DNA of 64,000 bases. It comes from Macrotis lagotis. Lineage: Eukaryota > Chordata > Mammalia > Peramelemorphia > Peramelidae. The notes under the pieces are model-generated. The model did no database searches. It was not told the DNA's origin and was given only the letters and a program-made list of their open reading frames with translations. The DNA is taken from contig NC_133662.1 in NCBI RefSeq assembly GCF_037893015.1, positions 203,026,685 through 203,090,684 on the forward strand, in the 5' to 3' direction. Shown here one piece after another: positions 60,589-64,000 of this stretch; the stretch's first letter is position 1; the number at the start of each line of letters is the position of its first letter. The position numbers were made by a program, and so were the translations under genes.

Positions 60589-63231
60589 CTAGGTCGTTGC
60601 CTTCTTCTGCTCCGATATCTTTTCCTTCATCTCTTCACAGGCCCTGGTCCATTTGACGGGCACCCAGCGTGTTCCCTCACCTGTTTGGAGACATAAGAAT
60701 CCCTTTCCCCACACCCTAACCTGTGCAGGGCCGTGCCAACGACCCTCCTCATCTCTCCACTAAACTGTGGTCGGACTTTGCGAGTGTGCTTTTTTATCAT
60801 GTTTTTGTGTTTGTTGTTCATCATGTTTTTGTGTTTGTTGTTCATCATGTTTTTGTGTCTGTGTTGATGTTGACAGCATCTGTTTCATGGCAGGGGTGAT
60901 GCCTTGTTCATTATCAATCAAATAATTCCTAGTGAATACTGCTGTTGCTACCTGGGCTGCAGTGAGTCTACCACGCACTCCCCCTTTTTGTTTAATGAGA
61001 GTGCGCTTCAAGGACTGATTGGCACGCTCCACGATGGCTTGACCGGTGGGGTTGTAAGGGATACCGGTAACATGAGTGACACCGAATTGGTGGCAGAAGC
61101 GAGCAAAAGCAGAGGAGGTATAGGCCGGGCCGTTGTCGGTTTTTAACAACTGGGGTATCCCGTGGGTGGCAAAGCAGTGAAGACAATGAGCAATCACATG
61201 GCGTACAGCCTCACCAGGCTGCAGAGTGGCCATAATAAAGTTAGAAAAAGTGTCCACAGTGACATGAATCAGGCTGGCCTGAAAGTGGGTGACATCCATC
61301 TGCCAAATGTCATTAGGGGCCAGGCCCCGGGGGTTGGTGGCACGTACAGTCGGGGCAGGGCGGAAAGGGACACAATGCCTGCATTGTCGGACAATGCGAC
61401 GTGCCTCTTCCTTAGGAAGACCATAAAGCCGTGCAAGTGTTTTTGCCGGGAGATGAAATGTGTCATGAACAATAGAAGGATCTGCATACATGACTATCTC
61501 ACTTTTGATATCAGGGTCAAGGAGAGCCGAGTCAGCTATGGCATTCCCTGAGTAGATTGGGCCAGAAGTGGACACATGAGATCTGACATGTAAGACATAG
61601 AGGGGGTCAGAGCAGTGTAGGAGAGACCGTTGTGCTTGGTGTAAAAGATCTATGACTGCAGAATTGGACAAAGAAAGATCTGCTAGAGCTAGCTGTTGCA
61701 ATAAGACAAAGCAGTAATAGCTATCAGTGATTAAGTTAAAAGGCTCATAAGCACACAGTTCTAAGGCTATCACAATGGCTTGCAATTCATTCTTTTGAGC
61801 TGAGGTATATGGGGTTTGTGACACCTTCAATATCTTCCTGTCTGGAATATAAATAGATGCTCTATGGTGTTTGGTAGCATCCGTAAAAACATTGACTCCC
61901 TGTACTGGTTGAGGAACTACAGGGTTGGAGGGATACTTCAAAGGGAGTTGCAACCATCCTCGTAATGAGGGAGGTGGATGGCCCTGAGAAGTGGGATAAG
62001 TAGACAATAACATGGCCCACTCCTCTGAGTTCTGTGCTAGATGAGTAAGTATTGCAGGATCCTCCTGGAGCAGTAACATAGGAATGGTACCAAAAATAGT
62101 GATTGCAGCTTCCGCTGCTTTCAAAAGGAGTTGTGCATCCACTTCAAACTTGGAGGGTATAGACTTCATGGATTTAGATGAATGTACCCATTGTAAAGGA
62201 CCTGTAACTTGGAACACTACTCCGGCCTTACCCAATGAAGGATGACACACCAGAGTTACATAAACCGGAGTGGCTGGATCTAATCGGGCAACAGTTGATG
62301 TGGATGCCAAGTCCTGTATCTGGGTAACAGCTTCCATGGCTGCAGGGGTCCATGTACGAGGCGAGTTCAAATCAGATGAGCCTTTTAAAATATTATACAA
62401 TGGATACATCATATCATTGGAAATAGGAACTACATTCCTTAGCCATTGGATTGAACCAATTAATTTCTGAAAGTCATTTAATGTAGAAACTTGAGCTGTA
62501 TCAATCTTAGGAGATTTCTTCACTAAATCCTTGTATACCTGATGTCCTAAATATGTGTAGGGAGGTTCTGTTTGTATCTTTTCAGGGGCAACTTGTAATC
62601 CATATGCTGCTAGGGCTGAGGTAATCTTTTGTAAAATAAGCGAGACAACAGTCCGGTGGGATGCAGAAATTAATATGTCATCCATATAATGAATAATAAT
62701 GGCTCCCGAGTGTTCTCGCCTAATGGGCATCAAAATCTGTGCAACATAAACCTGACATAGAGTGGGACTGTTTGCCATGCCTTGGGGAAGGACTTTAAAC
62801 TGAAAACGCTGAGCAGGTTCTTGATAATTTACAGCAGGTACACTAAAGGTGAAGCGTTGCCTATCTACAGGGTTAAGGGGTATACTATAAAAACAATCCT
62901 TTATATCTATAACAGTTAGGGGCCAAGTCTTTGGAATGGCAACTGGAGAAGGCAACCCAGGCTGGGTGGTACCCATAGGTTGTAGAGTGGCATTTACCTT
63001 TATTAGATCTACTAACATTCTCCATTTCCCACTCTTCTTTTTGATTACAAAAACTGGGGAATTCCATGGGCTGGTGGATGGCTCTACTTGTCCAGCCGAT
63101 AAAAGTCCTTGTACTATGTTAGCAAGGGCCTGTAATTTCTCTTTGGTGAGGGGCCACTGATCTACCCAAACCGGTTTGTCGGATCTCCACGTCAGTGGTA
63201 TGGGTTGCGGCCCTCCAGTGACCCCTAGTGG
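60589..63231 (-). pseudogene. pol: Retroviral pol (RT, RNase H, integrase) with one in-frame stop
   Basis: Entered by -1 frameshift from pro at 63231. Counting from the open frame's first Met (63291): RT with V-I-D-I-K-D (127-132), L-P-Q-G (168-171) and Y-M-D-D (202-205); RNase H acidic residues D471, E502, D523 and D587; integrase H609, H613, C637, C640 zinc site and a D666, D719, E755 catalytic triad with 35 residues between the last two. All catalytic residues are present and the frame is open for 823 codons. It stops at a TAG (60760-60762), after three 8-residue Q-T-Q-K-H-D-E-Q-type repeats. Beyond the TAG the same frame stays open to 60589 and still shows the integrase C-terminal signature (W-H-G-P, then V-W-G-K-G), so the stop is a lesion. 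HERV-K/MMTV-like by motif. Confidence 0.93.
60796..60867 (-). repeat. Three-unit 24-bp coding minisatellite in pol
   Basis: The units 60796-60819 and 60820-60843 are identical; 60844-60867 is a variant. The 24-base length keeps frame and encodes Q-T-Q-K-H-D-E-Q-like repeats between the integrase core and C-terminal domain. Confidence 0.95.
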
Positions 63232-63905
63232 TTTAAAGCTGTGTCTGTAGTTAGAGACAAGCCCAAAGTTTGCAAAACATCCCTCCCCCATAGGGACATA
63301 GGAATAGGAAGTACCAAAGGGCGGAAGATCCCTGCCACATCATCACTTCTCCATTTTAGAAATCTTAGGGATTTTTTCGCCAAAGTTCCTCCTGAAACTC
63401 CCGTGATGTCTTGGGGAGTTTTTGAAAGTTCCCAACAGGGCTGCCAATCTTTTGTGGATATGACCGAGACATCAGCACCTGTATCAATTAAACCTACAAT
63501 CTCCCTTCCCTCCACTATAAGTGGTAAAGTGGGACAGTGGGCTGATATAGTCTGTGTCCAGGCCACAAATGTGTCCTCATGGGTACGTTCTCTCCAATCC
63601 TTATCTATCCAGGGGAGGGAAATAGCAAGAGCAACAGGCTCACCGCCTTTTAGTTCTATCGGGTAATGGTGGGGATTTGTAACAGTTATAGAAGTCTGGC
63701 CTGGGCTTAGGAGCTGTGTGTGGACAATGACCTGAGGAGCGAGAGCAGTTCCAATCACTAAACGGTGGAAGTCCCTAGGGGAGGCTTTAACAGTAGTCGT
63801 AGTCCATGGGCTCAATTCTGTGCTCTCTGAGAGGGGAATAGTAACCGAGGGATTTAATAAATCAGACCTGGGGTCGGGCCCTCGGCTTCTCGACCCCTCT
63901 TCCCG
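63225..63905 (-). CDS. pro: Retroviral protease (pro), intact, expressed by frameshift
   Basis: Aspartic protease of the provirus. The frame is open from the gag-pro slip site at 63905 to TAG at 63225-63227 and lies in -1 relative to gag. Numbering from a TTG codon at 63815: the catalytic L-I-D-T-G-A-D (109-115) and C-terminal W-G-R-D-V-L (176-181) match HERV-K-type proteases. About 100 residues precede the protease; 'ITVTNPHHYPIELKGGEPVALAI' resembles the last strands of a dUTPase, which betaretroviruses encode here, but the domain is too short to be whole. No dedicated start codon is needed because synthesis continues from gag. It is followed by the pro-pol slip site six bases before the stop. 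Confidence 0.9.
   Translation of the reverse strand, partial: REEGSRSRGPDPRSDLLNPSVTIPLSESTELSPWTTTTVKASPRDFHRLVIGTALAPQVIVHTQLLSPGQTSITVTNPHHYPIELKGGEPVALAISLPWIDKDWRERTHEDTFVAWTQTISAHCPTLPLIVEGREIVGLIDTGADVSVISTKDWQPCWELSKTPQDITGVSGGTLAKKSLRFLKWRSDDVAGIFRPLVLPIPMSLWGRDVLQTLGLSLTTDTALNH
63231..63237 (-). promoter_or_regulatory. pro-pol -1 ribosomal frameshift site T TTA AAC
   Basis: On the minus strand the pro codons read GCT TTA AAC CAC TAG. The heptamer T TTA AAC is in the correct X XXY YYZ phase and lies six bases before the pro stop. A -1 slip enters the pol frame (P-L-G-V-T-G-G). An imperfect downstream stem (GTCACTGG about 10 bases after it, with CCACTGAC) is possible. Confidence 0.88.
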
Positions 63906-63911
63906 TTTCCC
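63845..63911 (-). promoter_or_regulatory. gag-pro -1 frameshift signal: G GGA AAC plus H-type pseudoknot
   Basis: The heptamer G GGA AAC (63911-63905) is in gag phase. After a 7-base spacer: stem 1 GGGGTCG (63897-63891) pairs with CGACCCC (63876-63870). The stem-1 loop holds CCGAGGG (63885-63879), which pairs with CCCTCGG (63851-63845) as stem 2. Both stems are perfect 7-bp helices. The gag stop (63856-63854) lies in loop 3. The same heptamer is used by Mason-Pfizer-type betaretroviruses. Confidence 0.88.
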
Positions 63912-64000
63912 TGCGGCCCATCATTGCTATACTTCTGGTTCTTATTTTTCTGTCTACAATGCTTTGCTATATGACCAGGTTTACCACAGACAAAGCACTT
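63854..64000 (-). CDS. gag: Retroviral gag, C-terminal end (nucleocapsid), partial
   Basis: The last 48 codons of gag; the rest is outside the window. The first visible residues form a complete CCHC zinc knuckle (C2, C5, H10, C15: C-F-V-C-G-K-P-G-H-I-A-K-H-C), the RNA-packaging motif of nucleocapsid. A basic Lys/Arg/Gln tail follows, and the TAA stop is at 63856-63854. Gag overlaps pro by about 50 bases beyond the slip site. Confidence 0.93.
   Translation of the reverse strand, partial: KCFVCGKPGHIAKHCRQKNKNQKYSNDGPQGNGKRGREAEGPTPGLIY

Noticed and set aside
60055..60696. 213-codon open frame on the plus strand inside the provirus
   Set aside because: It is an antisense shadow of env and the pol end; GC-rich composition reduces stops. 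No independent start or family signal.

Overview
The window is repeat-dominated vertebrate nuclear DNA, most likely from a marsupial. The evidence is AT-rich single-copy sequence, many tRNA-derived SINEs of the marsupial 'ggcagctaggtggcacagtg' type (their middle and 3' parts recall the WSINE1 type of Australian marsupials), composite SINEs with RTE-like tails, MIR/THER1-like relics, several ages of L1, and half-LINEs (HAL1, L1-derived elements with ORF1 but no ORF2). I see no host protein-coding gene. Almost all apparent ORFs are relic transposon genes or their antisense shadows.

Layout. 1-2.7 kb: L1 pieces in opposite orientations, with a composite SINE in the 3' UTR. 2.7-7.1 kb: old unique DNA with MIR-like relics. 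7.15-14.4 kb: a nest. An old minus-strand L1 is split by a minus-strand HAL1 (copy H3), which is split by a plus-strand chimeric retrocopy: complete U6 snRNA fused to a 5'-truncated L1 (8485-10954), flanked by a 12-bp target-site duplication (TSD). 14.4-16.1 kb: quiet. 16.1-29.5 kb: successive minus-strand L1 copies carrying two SINEs, a 114-bp L1 stub, a plus-strand L1 3' end and a complete HAL1 (copy H2, 22.4-25.6 kb). 29.7-37.5 kb: an L1/HAL1 ORF1 relic with SINEs, then a plus-strand L1 split by a second complete HAL1 (copy H1, 33.7-36.9 kb). 37.5-44.4 kb: microsatellite, RTE-class LINE relic with a perfect palindrome, L1 ORF2 relic, RTE-linked SINEs. 44.4-50.8 kb: one nearly end-to-end L1 on the minus strand. 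51-58.2 kb: L1 fragments, a SINE-less HAL1 (copy H4), an LTR-like piece and more L1. 58.2-64 kb: the 3' part of a betaretrovirus-like endogenous provirus on the minus strand (3' LTR, PPT, env, pol, pro, end of gag); its 5' end lies outside the window.

How the parts relate. L1 machinery probably made the HAL1s, SINEs and the U6-L1 chimera in trans. The four HAL1 copies form a series: H4 has no SINE in its 3' region, H3 has one, and H1 and H2 share three, all antisense to ORF1. HAL1 therefore seems to have captured SINEs stepwise and multiplied as a composite. The provirus keeps two textbook -1 frameshift signals: GGGAAAC plus a predicted H-type pseudoknot at gag-pro, and TTTAAAC at pro-pol. 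Pol has one in-frame stop next to a coding minisatellite, and env has one frameshift. It looks like a fairly young but defective copy.
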